Assembly (NCBI GenBank): GCA_049317265.1
Contig: JBMOIP010000006.1
Span: forward strand, 1-64,000
Direction: 5' to 3'
From: CAIVAT01 sp049317265
GTDB lineage: Bacteria > Bacteroidota > Bacteroidia > Bacteroidales > FEN-979
DNA: 64,000 nucleotides
A program made the translations under genes and the position numbers. The stretch's first letter is position 1. Each line of letters opens with the position of its first letter. Shown here piece after piece: positions 33,230 to 42,502 of the stretch. The notes beneath the pieces are model-generated. The model was not told the DNA's origin. It was given only the letters and a program-made list of their open reading frames with translations, and did no database searches.

Positions 33230-35060
33230 TTTCAGGTTGTTTTCCGTTTATCAGGTTACCGCTGACCATGCGTTCCTCCAGGTCTTTGCGTTTGACAGTT
33301 CTGTTCAGGTACTTTTCAATCATCAGGCTGGCGATGGGGGCAGCCCACAAGGCGCCGGTACCGGCATTTTCCACCACCACTGAAATGGCGATCTTCGTAT
33401 TCTGCCGGGGAGCAAAAGCAATAAATAGTGAATGGTTCTTCCCATGTGGATTCTGTGCCGTACCCGTTTTACCGCAAATGACGATGCTGTCCATCTTTGC
33501 AACCCTCCCTGTGCCACCCGTTACCACATTGGCCATACCTTCAATCACCACTTCAAAAAAACGCTGGTCGACCATTACCACGTGCTTTGTGCTGTATGCC
33601 TTGTTCAGGCTGTCTTTTCGTCCAATGGCCCGGATAATGTGCGGGGTGTAGAACCATCCGTGGTTCGAAATAAGAGCCGCCTGGTTGGCCAGCTGCATCG
33701 GGGTGATGCCAATCTCCCCCTGTCCAATCGCCAGCGATATGATGGTCATCGACCGCCAGCGGTTTTTGCCATGATACCTGTCATAGTAGGAGGGGGTGGG
33801 GATGTTGCCATTCAGTTCTCCGGGAATGTCGATGCCCAGCTTTTTCCCGAAACCCAGGCTCATCACCTCCTTACGCCAGTTCTCATATGCCTGGCGCGTA
33901 TTCAGGTAGGACTTTTTGTCGATGATCGATTTGAAGACCCGGCAGAAGTAGGCATTGCACGATATCTGGATGGCTCCGATCAGGTCGAGGGGCGAAGGAT
34001 GGGGATGACAGCCCACCTTTTTGCCATTGCCCAGCGGGAAACCGCCGCCGCAACTATAGCGTGTATCTGGAAAAAGGACTCCTTCCTGTTGCCCGACCAG
34101 CGCATCAACCAGCTTAAAGGTTGATCCCGGGGGATAACTCGCCATCAAGGCACGGTTGAAGAGAGGAACGTACACAGAATCCTGTAAAAGCTTGGTATAG
34201 TTCTTCTTCCGGATGTTGCCGGCGAGAAGGTTGGGGTCGTACGATGGACTGGTGACAACGCATAGGATTTCACCGGTTTGCGGTTCAATGGCCACGATGC
34301 TCCCTTTTTTGTTGGTCATGAGCAATTCGCCATACTCCTGCAATTCCGCATCCAGCGATGAGTAGAGGTCGGTACCGGCAACTGAAGTGGTATCGTATTT
34401 CCCGTCGCGGAAACTGCCCTTGTCACGGTTCAGAACATCGAATACACGGATTTTCATCCCCTTTTTTCCGCGCAGAACCTCTTCATAAGACTTTTCGATG
34501 CCATTGATTCCGATGTAGTCGCCCGACCTGTAGTAGCTGTTCTTCTCAATCACGTCGGGACCGGCTTCGCCAATGTAGCCGAAGGCGTGAGCGGCAATGG
34601 GGTAGGTATATTTCCGCAGTGTGCGCGGCTGAACATAAAAACCCGGGAAAAGGAAGAGTTTCTCTTCCAGGAACCCGTAACTGTCCCTCGTAATCTGTGC
34701 TTCAAAGATGGAAGGGCGGTACGGTGAGTAATTGCGGGCCTTTTGCAGCCTGTTGACAAACTCAGCCTTGTCGATGCCGATCAGGTGGCAAAGCGCCATG
34801 GTATCGGGGTTTTTTACCTGCCGGGGGATGACCATCAGGTCATAAGCTGCTTCATTATAGACAAGGAGTTTTCCGCTGCGGTCAAAAACAAGTCCGCGGG
34901 CCGGGTATTGGGTCACATACCTCAATACGTTGTTGTTGGCAGAAAGGATGTATTTGTCCACCAGGATCTGCACATAAAAAAGGCGTGCCATATAGCAAAG
35001 CCCGATCAGCAGGAAAAATCCGATAATTATATATTTCCGGTCGGCGTAAATTCGCTCCAT
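33195..35060 (-). CDS. mrdA: Penicillin-binding protein 2, elongation transpeptidase
   Basis: 621 residues, the normal length. One N-terminal membrane anchor (YIIIGFFLLIGLCYMARLFYV) is followed by a PBP dimerisation domain beginning RYVTQYPARGLVFDRSG. The transpeptidase has SxxK in YPPGSTFK (Ser about 311), SxN in QISCNAYF and KTGTAQNPHG. It cross-links peptidoglycan along the sidewall with RodA, whose gene follows directly. The usual mreB-mreC-mreD genes are not upstream here; instead a lipoprotein gene ends seven bases before the start. Confidence 0.95.
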   Translation of the reverse strand: MERIYADRKYIIIGFFLLIGLCYMARLFYVQILVDKYILSANNNVLRYVTQYPARGLVFDRSGKLLVYNEAAYDLMVIPRQVKNPDTMALCHLIGIDKAEFVNRLQKARNYSPYRPSIFEAQITRDSYGFLEEKLFLFPGFYVQPRTLRKYTYPIAAHAFGYIGEAGPDVIEKNSYYRSGDYIGINGIEKSYEEVLRGKKGMKIRVFDVLNRDKGSFRDGKYDTTSVAGTDLYSSLDAELQEYGELLMTNKKGSIVAIEPQTGEILCVVTSPSYDPNLLAGNIRKKNYTKLLQDSVYVPLFNRALMASYPPGSTFKLVDALVGQQEGVLFPDTRYSCGGGFPLGNGKKVGCHPHPSPLDLIGAIQISCNAYFCRVFKSIIDKKSYLNTRQAYENWRKEVMSLGFGKKLGIDIPGELNGNIPTPSYYDRYHGKNRWRSMTIISLAIGQGEIGITPMQLANQAALISNHGWFYTPHIIRAIGRKDSLNKAYSTKHVVMVDQRFFEVVIEGMANVVTGGTGRVAKMDSIVICGKTGTAQNPHGKNHSLFIAFAPRQNTKIAISVVVENAGTGALWAAPIASLMIEKYLNRTVKRKDLEERMVSGNLINGKQPESERGQGNILPD

Positions 35061-35067
35061 CTGCCCT

Positions 35068-35595
35068 TTATCGCCTCCTCAGAATGATGGGTGGCGTCGA
35101 ATCCACATTGCTTTTGTTCAGTGCACGGTCATAAATGTAAAACTTGAATTTCACGGTATCGTACACTGGGAAAGGGTTTAAAAGCAAAGTGTCAACGATG
35201 AATCCTTTGATGGCTTTGTTGGGATCGTTGGGAGTGAGATAGGGGATTCTTGCGTTATAGGTTTGGTCAAGGTCGATTTTTACAAAAGTGCCGTTCTGCC
35301 TTTCGTAATAGTCGATGATGTAGTTGTAATAATAGATGCTCCCGGTATCAAAGGGCGGTTCCGTCTGGTTGATCCGCAATCCAATGTCGCCGTCACCATC
35401 CTTGAACGAAATGGTGAGAAACCCGCGTGTGGGACGTTGTCCCGTATCGAACTCCATGGTGAAATTCTGGTAGGCAATTGCAGGTATAACAGGGTATACC
35501 TCCTTTTTCATGCATGATGAAAGCAGCAGCGCTCCGATAGCCAGCACGGCAAAACAATAATTGTGAATTCCGGAATGATGGCGATAAAACTTCAT
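35068..35595 (-). CDS. Lipoprotein of unknown function upstream of mrdA
   Basis: 175 residues with a lipoprotein signal; the lipobox LLSSC is at about 24-28. The mature part has a FTMEFDTGQRPTRGFLTISFKDGDGDIGL segment and further beta strands (YNYIIDYYERQNGTF, DTVKFKFYIYDRALNKSNVDSTP), suggesting an Ig-like or jelly-roll sheet. DGDGDIGL looks like a calcium-loop-type turn. I recognise no named family. It is cotranscribed with mrdA-rodA, so a link to envelope growth is possible but only positional. Confidence 0.6.
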   Translation of the reverse strand: MKFYRHHSGIHNYCFAVLAIGALLLSSCMKKEVYPVIPAIAYQNFTMEFDTGQRPTRGFLTISFKDGDGDIGLRINQTEPPFDTGSIYYYNYIIDYYERQNGTFVKIDLDQTYNARIPYLTPNDPNKAIKGFIVDTLLLNPFPVYDTVKFKFYIYDRALNKSNVDSTPPIILRRR

Positions 35596-35668
35596 GAAAG
35601 GGTCGGCGTTAATTCTGTACCTTTGGAGGCTGTAAAATTACGAAAAAAAGTTGAAAGGAAAACAGGGG

Positions 35669-35727
35669 GACGAGCGGACAAGTGGACAAGTGGACAGGTG
35701 GACAGGTGGACAAGTGGACAGGCGGAC
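35669..35727. repeat. 8-bp tandem repeat (GACAAGTG family), seven units
   Basis: Units gacgagcg, gacaagtg x2, gacaggtg x2, gacaagtg and gacaggcg, followed by gac. The array lies in the divergent spacer between the lipoprotein/mrdA unit and the acyl-protein synthetase gene. The same family occurs inverted at 55909-55980. Confidence 0.85.
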
Positions 35728-35757
35728 TAAAAGTTGTTGGTTGATAAAAATAATCGT

Positions 35758-36735
35758 ATGGAATTGAAGGATAAAGTTTTTGAGATAGCTTCTGAGCGTG
35801 AGTTTACGATTTGTGCCCTGGAGTTGTTTCATTACCAGTATAAGCATAATGATGTTTACCGCGCTTTTGTGATTGCACGGAACGTCAATCCGGAGGCTGT
35901 GGCCAGGGTGGAGGATATTCCCTTTCTGCCCATTGAATTTTTCAAAACGCATGATGTCGTGTGCGATCATGTGCCACCCCAGGCGACCTTCCGGAGCAGC
36001 GGAACCACTGGCATGGTGCGCTCACGTCACCTGGTGACCGACCTGGCAGTATACCGGCGCTCGTTTGTAAAGGGTTTTACGCACTATTATGGCAACCCGG
36101 AGGATGTTCAGTTTCTGGCCCTTACGCCCACACCCGAACAGGCTCCGGACTCTTCCCTTGTATACATGATTCAGAAACTGATGGACCTGAGCAGCAGTCC
36201 CGAAAATGGTTTTTTCCTGGCCAGCCACTCAGGCCTGAGCGCCCGCCTGAGGCAACGCCGTGCCCGGAATAAAAAAGTTGTTCTGATTGGTCTTACTTAT
36301 GCCCTTGTTGATTTTGCAATCAACTATCCCGGTGATTATACGCCGCTGATCGTGATCGAAACCGGAGGAATGAAAGGGCATCGCACCGAAATAACCCGTG
36401 AAGAACTTCATTCATTGCTTTGCCCGGCCTTTGGCGTGGAACAGATCCATTCGGAATATGGGATGACCGAACTGCTTTCGCAAGCCTGGTCACAGGGTGA
36501 AGGCCGGTTCAACTCACCTCCCTGGATGAAAGTGCTGATGCGCGACCCCAACGATCCGCTGAGTTACGTGGGTCCCGGAGAAACCGGAGGTCTCAATATC
36601 ATCGACCTTGCAAACCAGGATTCTTGCTGCTTCATCGCTACCCAGGATCTCGGCCGGATGCATTATGACGGCCTTTTTGAAGTGCTGGGCAGGTTTGAAG
36701 CGTCGGATGTGAGGGGGTGCAGCCAGTTGATTTAA
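35758..36735 (+). CDS. LuxE/PaaK-like acyl-protein synthetase
   Basis: 325 residues from ATG 35758. The adenylate-forming motif FRSSGTTGMVRSRH is near residue 80, and HSEYGMTELLSQAW matches the second ATP-binding motif. Together with EDIPFLPIEFFKTH this is the LuxE/acyl-protein synthetase branch, which adenylates a fatty acid or aryl acid and passes it to a protein or CoA acceptor. The natural acceptor is unknown. It leads a compact unit with the VOC (22-base gap) and VF530 (10-base gap) genes. Confidence 0.75.
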   Translation: MELKDKVFEIASEREFTICALELFHYQYKHNDVYRAFVIARNVNPEAVARVEDIPFLPIEFFKTHDVVCDHVPPQATFRSSGTTGMVRSRHLVTDLAVYRRSFVKGFTHYYGNPEDVQFLALTPTPEQAPDSSLVYMIQKLMDLSSSPENGFFLASHSGLSARLRQRRARNKKVVLIGLTYALVDFAINYPGDYTPLIVIETGGMKGHRTEITREELHSLLCPAFGVEQIHSEYGMTELLSQAWSQGEGRFNSPPWMKVLMRDPNDPLSYVGPGETGGLNIIDLANQDSCCFIATQDLGRMHYDGLFEVLGRFEASDVRGCSQLI

Positions 36736-36757
36736 CCTGTAAAAACAAAAAACAGTT

Positions 36758-37180
36758 ATGGACAATACAACACCAAAGGTCACCGGTATAGGTGGAATAT
36801 TCTTTCGCTCGAAAGACCCTGTCAGTACAAGGGAGTGGTATGGCAAAAACCTTGGATTGGAGATCAATGATTACGGTTCCACCTTCGAATCCAGGAATGC
36901 GAACCGGCCCGAGGAGATCAATTATCTCCAGTGGAGCCCGTTTGATGAGAAGACAGACTACTTCAACCCTTCTGAAAAAGAGTTTATGATTAATTACAGG
37001 GTTCAGAATATGGAAGGGCTGGTGAAAAAACTCAGGGATAATGGCGTTACAATTGTAGACGAAATCGAGGAGTTTGAATATGGTAAATTTATTCATATCC
37101 TGGATATTGAAGGAAATAAAATTGAATTGTGGGAGCCGATCGACAGCGTATTCACACAAACGGGCGAAGAAACAGCCTAG
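36758..37180 (+). CDS. VOC-superfamily (glyoxalase-like) protein
   Basis: 140 residues forming two betaalphabetabetabeta modules. It starts VTGIGGIFFRSKDPVSTREWYGKNLGLEI and its second half ends GKFIHILDIEGNKIELWEP. The terminal ExW with its metal-ligand Glu and the early strand are typical of metal-dependent VOC enzymes or binding proteins. The substrate is unknown. It is the middle gene of the three-gene unit with the acyl-protein synthetase. Confidence 0.8.
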   Translation: MDNTTPKVTGIGGIFFRSKDPVSTREWYGKNLGLEINDYGSTFESRNANRPEEINYLQWSPFDEKTDYFNPSEKEFMINYRVQNMEGLVKKLRDNGVTIVDEIEEFEYGKFIHILDIEGNKIELWEPIDSVFTQTGEETA

Positions 37181-37190
37181 AAATAACCTG

Positions 37191-37409
37191 ATGGCAACAC
37201 AGCCCAACAATCCCCTTCACGGCATATCCCTGGAGATGATCCTGGTTCATCTTTTAACACTTTACAGGTGGGAAGATCTCTATAAGCTCATTAAAATAAA
37301 CTGTTTTCTCGAAAATCCGAGCATAAAGTCAAGCCTGAAATTTTTACGTAAAACGCCCTGGGCCCGAAAGAAGGTGGAAGATCTTTATCTTGCAAGTATT
37401 ATTTCCTAA
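37191..37409 (+). CDS. VF530-family DNA-binding protein (DUF2132)
   Basis: 72 residues from ATG 37191; a longer upstream reading overlaps the VOC gene in another frame and is rejected. The sequence NNPLHGISLEMILVHLLTLYRWEDLYKLI, then CFLENPSIKSSLKFLRKTPWARKKVE, matches VF530 over its whole length. This is a small helical family reported to bind DNA. Role unknown. Confidence 0.9.
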   Translation: MATQPNNPLHGISLEMILVHLLTLYRWEDLYKLIKINCFLENPSIKSSLKFLRKTPWARKKVEDLYLASIIS

Positions 37410-37414
37410 TTTTG
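37385..37414 (+). promoter_or_regulatory. Promoter for the BNR/T9SS gene
   Basis: TAATTTTG (37407-37414) matches the -7 TAnnTTTG box. TTTA at 37385-37388 is 18 bases upstream and approximates the -33 TTTG. It overlaps the end of the VF530 gene and lies 40 bases before the ATG. Confidence 0.45.
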
Positions 37415-37454
37415 TATAGACGCAAAATCGGAGTTTTACTTCAAGTGATCAGCC

Positions 37455-40400
37455 ATGAAAACACGTTCTTACTTTCGGAGAATCATCCTTGTTTTATTGA
37501 TGGGTCTGTTCAGGATCTTTGATCTTGGAGCCCAAACCAATATTGGTGTATCGCCAACAGATACAGCCAGCTATCCCTATTGGATCCGGATGATGCAGGA
37601 CCCCCGGGCCAACTTCCATTCAACCATCAGCGCATTTGAAAAATACTGGCAAAACAGGCCTATAACCAGGGGTTGTGGCTGGAAAGTTTTTAAAAGATGG
37701 CAATATATCATGAGCGGCAGGGTGTTGCCCGATGGTACGAAACCTGCTCCGGATGATGTTTACAGGGAGTGGAACAAGTTCAGCCAGTCAAACCGCTCAG
37801 CCACGGGTACCTGGCTCTCCATGGGCCCTTCCTCCATTCCGGCGCCCGGTCCGGCCGGGTACCTGGGCCTTGGAAGGCTGAACGTTGTCGCCTTTCATCC
37901 AGCCAACGAAAACAAACTCTATGCAGGGTCACCATCCGGCGGGTTCTGGCTCTCCAATGACAAAGGAGCAACGTGGAGCACCACCACCGACAACATGCCT
38001 ACCATCGGAGTCTCCGCCATCGTTGTTGATGTTTCAAATCCTTTGAATATACTGATGGGTACGGGCGACCGCGACCATGGCGATGCACCCGGGATGGGAG
38101 TGTTTAAAAGTTCCGACGGCGGCTCCAACTGGCTTCCGTCAAATTCGGGAATGGGGAATACGACCGTTTGCAAGCTGATCCAGCACCCGGGAAATGCCCT
38201 TGTCTTTCTTGCAGCGACCACAGATGGGATCTTCAGGTCAATTAATGGTGGAACTTCCTGGACCTTAACATATTCCGGGTATTTCAAGGATATCTGTTTT
38301 AATCCGGGAGATCCGAACGTGGTGTATGCAGAGTATTCCTCCAATTTTTACAGGTCGTCAAACAATGGATTGAGTTTCACCCAGATTACCTCCGGACTTA
38401 CGTCGGGACAGCGGGGAGCCATCGCTGTATCGGCAGCCAACCCGAATTATGTCTATTTCCTGCAATCAAACAACTCAAGTGGTTATAAAGGGGTGTATCG
38501 ATCTACCGATGCCGGTCTGACCTTTTCAACTCAGTCGACTACCCCGAATATTCTCGATTGGTCGTGCGATGGAAGTGATACCGGCGGACAGGGATGGTAT
38601 GACCTTGTGATCGCCGCCGACCCTGCCAATGCCGAAACAATTTATGTAGGAGGAGTCGATGTGTGGAAATCCACAGACGGAGGGGCATCCTGGGCGATAA
38701 ATTCTCACTGGTATGGTGGCTGCGGCGTACCTGCCGTGCATGCCGACTGTCACTACCTTGGCTTCTCCCCTGTGAATGGCAGGCTCTATGCCGGGAACGA
38801 CGGAGGGATCTGGTTTACTCCAGACGGGGGGACATCCTGGACCGACTGTACCGTGGGAATGACCATTGGTCAGATATACAAAATCGGCCAGAGCCAGACG
38901 GATGCCTCAAAAACCATCAATGGGTTCCAGGACAATGGAACCTATACAAACACCTCTGCGGGATGGGTGGCAACAGGCGGGGGCGACGGGATGGAGTGTG
39001 CCGTTGACTGGCTCAACTCGTCCTATACTTACCACACGATCTATTATGGCTCGATTTACCGGAAATTCAATAACTCCGGTGAAGTTCAGATTGCCGGTGG
39101 CGGTGTGAACGGCATCGATGAATCAGGAGGATGGGTTACACCCTTCATCCTGGGAGAAACCGATCCGAAAATTATGTTCGTGGGTTATAAAAACGTGTGG
39201 AGGTGCGCTGATGTTACGGCAAATCCGCCGGTTTGGACGAAAATATCGTCTGATGAAACCACTGATTGTTCCGTGCTGGAACAATCCCCGGCCAACCCCG
39301 GCCTGCTGTATGTTGTGAGAGATGGAACCCTTTTCCGGACAGAAAATGCAAATGCTGCGACGCCCGTCTGGATCGCCTGCACGCTGCCGGGTGGATTTAC
39401 CCCCTCCGACCTGGAGGCACATCCCATTGAGGCCAATACGCTCTATGCCACAGCTCAGTACCGTGTATACAAATCCCTGGATAAAGGAGCCACATGGAAC
39501 CTTGTCCCCGGCACCCTTCCCAACATTCCCGTGAATACGATCGTATATGAAAAAAACAGCAATGAGGGATTGTACATCGGTACCCAAACCGGTGTGCTCT
39601 ACCGGAATGCAACCCTGCCGGGCTGGGTCAATTTCAGCAGCGGTTTTCCCGTGGTGGATGTGAGAGAACTCGAGATCTATTACAATGCCAACCCTGCCAA
39701 CAACAGGATTTATGCAGCAACATTCGGACGGGGATTGTGGAGATCCGACCTCTACACTCCCCCAAATTCACCGCCCCTTGCCAGTTTCTCCTTCACCCCG
39801 GCCTCTCCATGTGCCTTGCAAACGGTTCTGATGACCGATCTATCGCTGAATGTCCCAACCTCCTGGCTCTGGTCATTCTCCCCGAACACAGTTACGTTTG
39901 TAAATTCAACCAACGCTTCCAGCAGGAACCCCCAGGTCCAATTCAACGAAAACAGACCTTACACCGTGATGCTCACAGCAACAAACGCCTTTGGTTCCAA
40001 CGCTTCCGATACGGTTATCGGAGTGGGTGGTGCTGAAATCCCGTTTACAGCTGGCTTTGAATCGGGCAATATTCCCGGGGGATGGGCCATCACCAACCCC
40101 GACAATGGCATAACCTGGGGTGTGACTGCCGCCGGGGGCAATCCTCCCGGAACCAGGTCGGCCTTTATCGACTTTTATGACTATTCAGATGCCGGGCAAC
40201 TGGATGATCTGATCCTGCCCCCTGTAAACCTCCAGGGGGCCCTCAATCCATGGTTGAAATTCAGGGTTGCTTACCGAAGGTGGAGTGCGGGCTACAGCGA
40301 TGGGTTGAAGATTTTTGTCTCCACCGATTGCGGCACCTCCTGGGAATCAACCCCTGTGTATGACAAATCGGGTACCACCCTTGCCACCGGGCCGGATCAG

Positions 40401-41090
40401 ACCAACGCCTTTGCCCCCTCACTCTCCTCCGACTGGCGGTTGGATTCGGTTGACCTCAGGCCATACCTGAATACCTCGGTGAAACTCAATTTCCGGGCGG
40501 TAAACGGCTGGGGAAACAATTTGTACATTGATGACATAACCATAACTGAGGAACCAATAGTCACACTGCAGAATGTGACCCTTGGCAGTGGACAGACCAG
40601 TTGTTTCAATGCAACACAAACAATCCTTGTGGCCGGTAATGGAACCGTCTTTGCAGTTCAATTAGGTGGCAGTGCTACGTTGATTGCCGGAAACAACATC
40701 ATTTTTTACCAGGGAACAACTGTGAATAGCGGAGGTTACCTTCATGGGTATATAACGCCAACCGGCCCGTTCTGCGGGCAGTTGAATGCCTCGATGGTCA
40801 GTACCTCAACCCTGGAGGAGGAGGATGATGCGAAATTGAAACAGGATGGACCTGTAACGGCTTATCCCAACCCGAATAACGGGAATTTCACTGTTGGTTG
40901 GGCTGGTTCGGGGCTGGAGGTACCTTTGGATGTGGAGATCTATGGGATTCTTGGTGAGCAGATCATGAAAGAACGTGTCATGTCGGGCGACAGGCAAAGC
41001 TTTTCACTTGGACAATTACCCCGTGGAATATATCTGATCCGTATAACCGGTGATTCAGGCTCAACCATCCTGAGAATTATAAAGCAATAG
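37455..41090 (+). CDS. Large T9SS protein with BNR/sortilin-like propeller
   Basis: 1211 residues; the signal segment is residues 1-27, ending near LGAQ. About residues 110-760 are repeated BNR-type blades (DKGATWSTT, SDGGSNW, NGGTSWTL, TDGGASWAI, PDGGTSWT, DKGATWN). A PKD domain follows (about 765-850), then an FESGNIPGGWAI jelly-roll-like domain (about 865-1030). Next is an 80-residue module, GQTSCFNATQT...GGYLHGYIT (about 1035-1125), shared with the giant adhesin, and a T9SS type A domain beginning AYPNPNNGNFTVGW. Propellers of this kind occur in glycosidases and binding proteins; no catalytic residues can be asserted. Confidence 0.88.
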   Translation: MKTRSYFRRIILVLLMGLFRIFDLGAQTNIGVSPTDTASYPYWIRMMQDPRANFHSTISAFEKYWQNRPITRGCGWKVFKRWQYIMSGRVLPDGTKPAPDDVYREWNKFSQSNRSATGTWLSMGPSSIPAPGPAGYLGLGRLNVVAFHPANENKLYAGSPSGGFWLSNDKGATWSTTTDNMPTIGVSAIVVDVSNPLNILMGTGDRDHGDAPGMGVFKSSDGGSNWLPSNSGMGNTTVCKLIQHPGNALVFLAATTDGIFRSINGGTSWTLTYSGYFKDICFNPGDPNVVYAEYSSNFYRSSNNGLSFTQITSGLTSGQRGAIAVSAANPNYVYFLQSNNSSGYKGVYRSTDAGLTFSTQSTTPNILDWSCDGSDTGGQGWYDLVIAADPANAETIYVGGVDVWKSTDGGASWAINSHWYGGCGVPAVHADCHYLGFSPVNGRLYAGNDGGIWFTPDGGTSWTDCTVGMTIGQIYKIGQSQTDASKTINGFQDNGTYTNTSAGWVATGGGDGMECAVDWLNSSYTYHTIYYGSIYRKFNNSGEVQIAGGGVNGIDESGGWVTPFILGETDPKIMFVGYKNVWRCADVTANPPVWTKISSDETTDCSVLEQSPANPGLLYVVRDGTLFRTENANAATPVWIACTLPGGFTPSDLEAHPIEANTLYATAQYRVYKSLDKGATWNLVPGTLPNIPVNTIVYEKNSNEGLYIGTQTGVLYRNATLPGWVNFSSGFPVVDVRELEIYYNANPANNRIYAATFGRGLWRSDLYTPPNSPPLASFSFTPASPCALQTVLMTDLSLNVPTSWLWSFSPNTVTFVNSTNASSRNPQVQFNENRPYTVMLTATNAFGSNASDTVIGVGGAEIPFTAGFESGNIPGGWAITNPDNGITWGVTAAGGNPPGTRSAFIDFYDYSDAGQLDDLILPPVNLQGALNPWLKFRVAYRRWSAGYSDGLKIFVSTDCGTSWESTPVYDKSGTTLATGPDQTNAFAPSLSSDWRLDSVDLRPYLNTSVKLNFRAVNGWGNNLYIDDITITEEPIVTLQNVTLGSGQTSCFNATQTILVAGNGTVFAVQLGGSATLIAGNNIIFYQGTTVNSGGYLHGYITPTGPFCGQLNASMVSTSTLEEEDDAKLKQDGPVTAYPNPNNGNFTVGWAGSGLEVPLDVEIYGILGEQIMKERVMSGDRQSFSLGQLPRGIYLIRITGDSGSTILRIIKQ

Positions 41091-41114
41091 TCTGCAGGTT
41101 TGCGCGCCTGCAGA
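41091..41114 (+). repeat. Hairpin after the BNR/T9SS gene
   Basis: tctgcagg / cctgcaga with an 8-nt loop, immediately after the stop codon. No T tract follows, so it is a candidate 3' stabilising hairpin rather than a proven terminator. Confidence 0.35.
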
Positions 41115-41135
41115 GAAATCAACAAAATCTGAAAC

Positions 41136-42383
41136 ATGGGAAACCCCGACAAATGGTCCTGGGACCACATTAAACCGGCCTTTAACTTCACCGTTCTGGT
41201 TGCCTCACTGGGCTATTTTGTCGATATGTACGACCTTGTATTATATGGCATTGTCCGCATTCCCAGTTTAAAAGCCCTGGGAATTACCGGTGATGAGCTG
41301 GTAACCAAAGGGGTGTTCCTACTGAATATGCAAATGATCGGAATGTTGCTGGGAGGCATTGTCTGGGGAATCCTTGGGGATAAAAAAGGAAGGCTTTCGG
41401 TTCTGTTTGGTTCTATTGCACTCTATTCAGTGGCCAATATTGCGAATGCATTTGTAACCACTGTGCCGGAATATGCTATTGCTCGTTTCTTTGCCGGGGT
41501 GGGGCTGGCTGGTGAACTTGGGGCTGCAATCACCCTTGTGAGTGAAATCATGAAAAAAGAGTCGCGCGGATACGGAACCACCATCGTTGCTTCGGTTGGG
41601 ATCATGGGCTCTGTGACAGCCGGCCTCGTGGGAGACTATTTTACCTGGCAATGGGCCTATATTTTTGGAGGCCTTCTCGGATTGGTGCTCCTGGCGCTCA
41701 GGGCAAAAATGCTTGAATCTGGGATGTTCGCATCGGTACGATCAAACAAGGCCGTCAGGAAAGGAGATTTCCTCAGCCTGTTTTCCAACCGAAAGCGGCT
41801 GTTTAAATATCTTCAGTGCATCATGATCGGACTTCCCATGTGGTTTGTGGTGGGAATCCTGGTGATGCTTTCGCCGGAATTTGCCGTTAAACTCGGGGTT
41901 GCAGGGAGTGTCTCTGCGGGTAAATCGATCATGTACTGTTATGCCGGGCTGGTGCTGGGCGACCTGGTCAGCGGTTTTTCCAGCCAGGTTTTCCATTCCA
42001 GGAAGCGTGTTGTGCTTGTATTTCTTTTCCTTGCCTCCGCCCTGATCGCCATCTATCTTAATGTGCACAACATCCCGCTCAACCTGTTCTTTGCACTGGT
42101 ATTCGTGATGGGGATCAGTATTGGTTACTGGGCCGTATTCGTGACCATTGCATCCGAGCAGTTCGGTACAAACCTCCGGGCAACGGTCACCACCACCGTG
42201 CCCAACTTTGTTCGCGGAGGCGTTGTGCTCATCACCCTCTCATTCGAGGCATTAAAAGACTCATTCGGACTTGAAGGTGCGGCAGCCATCGTGGGCGCTG
42301 TGACCATCATACTGGCTGTTGCATCGCTTTGGTTCATGGAAGAGACGTATGGCAAGGACCTGGATTATCTGGAACCATCCTGA
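41136..42383 (+). CDS. Major facilitator superfamily transporter
   Basis: 415 residues with about 12 transmembrane helices. The loop between helices 2 and 3 has GILGDKKGRLSVLFG, the MFS signature. ARFFAGVGLAGELGAAITLVSE follows in helices 4-5, and a late TNLRATVTTTVPNFVRG is typical of sugar/metabolite:H+ symporter branches. The early MYDLVLYGI with an acidic residue suits proton coupling. The substrate is unknown. It is 45 bases after the BNR/T9SS gene, and any functional link is unclear. Confidence 0.85.
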   Translation: MGNPDKWSWDHIKPAFNFTVLVASLGYFVDMYDLVLYGIVRIPSLKALGITGDELVTKGVFLLNMQMIGMLLGGIVWGILGDKKGRLSVLFGSIALYSVANIANAFVTTVPEYAIARFFAGVGLAGELGAAITLVSEIMKKESRGYGTTIVASVGIMGSVTAGLVGDYFTWQWAYIFGGLLGLVLLALRAKMLESGMFASVRSNKAVRKGDFLSLFSNRKRLFKYLQCIMIGLPMWFVVGILVMLSPEFAVKLGVAGSVSAGKSIMYCYAGLVLGDLVSGFSSQVFHSRKRVVLVFLFLASALIAIYLNVHNIPLNLFFALVFVMGISIGYWAVFVTIASEQFGTNLRATVTTTVPNFVRGGVVLITLSFEALKDSFGLEGAAAIVGAVTIILAVASLWFMEETYGKDLDYLEPS

Positions 42384-42502
42384 GATTGTAAATTTCCGTG
42401 GTTCGATTGGCTTATTCACAATTAAATGGCCAGTTCCATCTCTGATTTTTATCTCAATTCCGGTGAATCGAATTATATTTGTCAGAAGAAAACCGTGACA
42501 AC

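Noticed and set aside
33432..34124. 230-codon plus-strand frame
   Set aside because: It is antisense to mrdA's transpeptidase domain; its composition mirrors the real gene.
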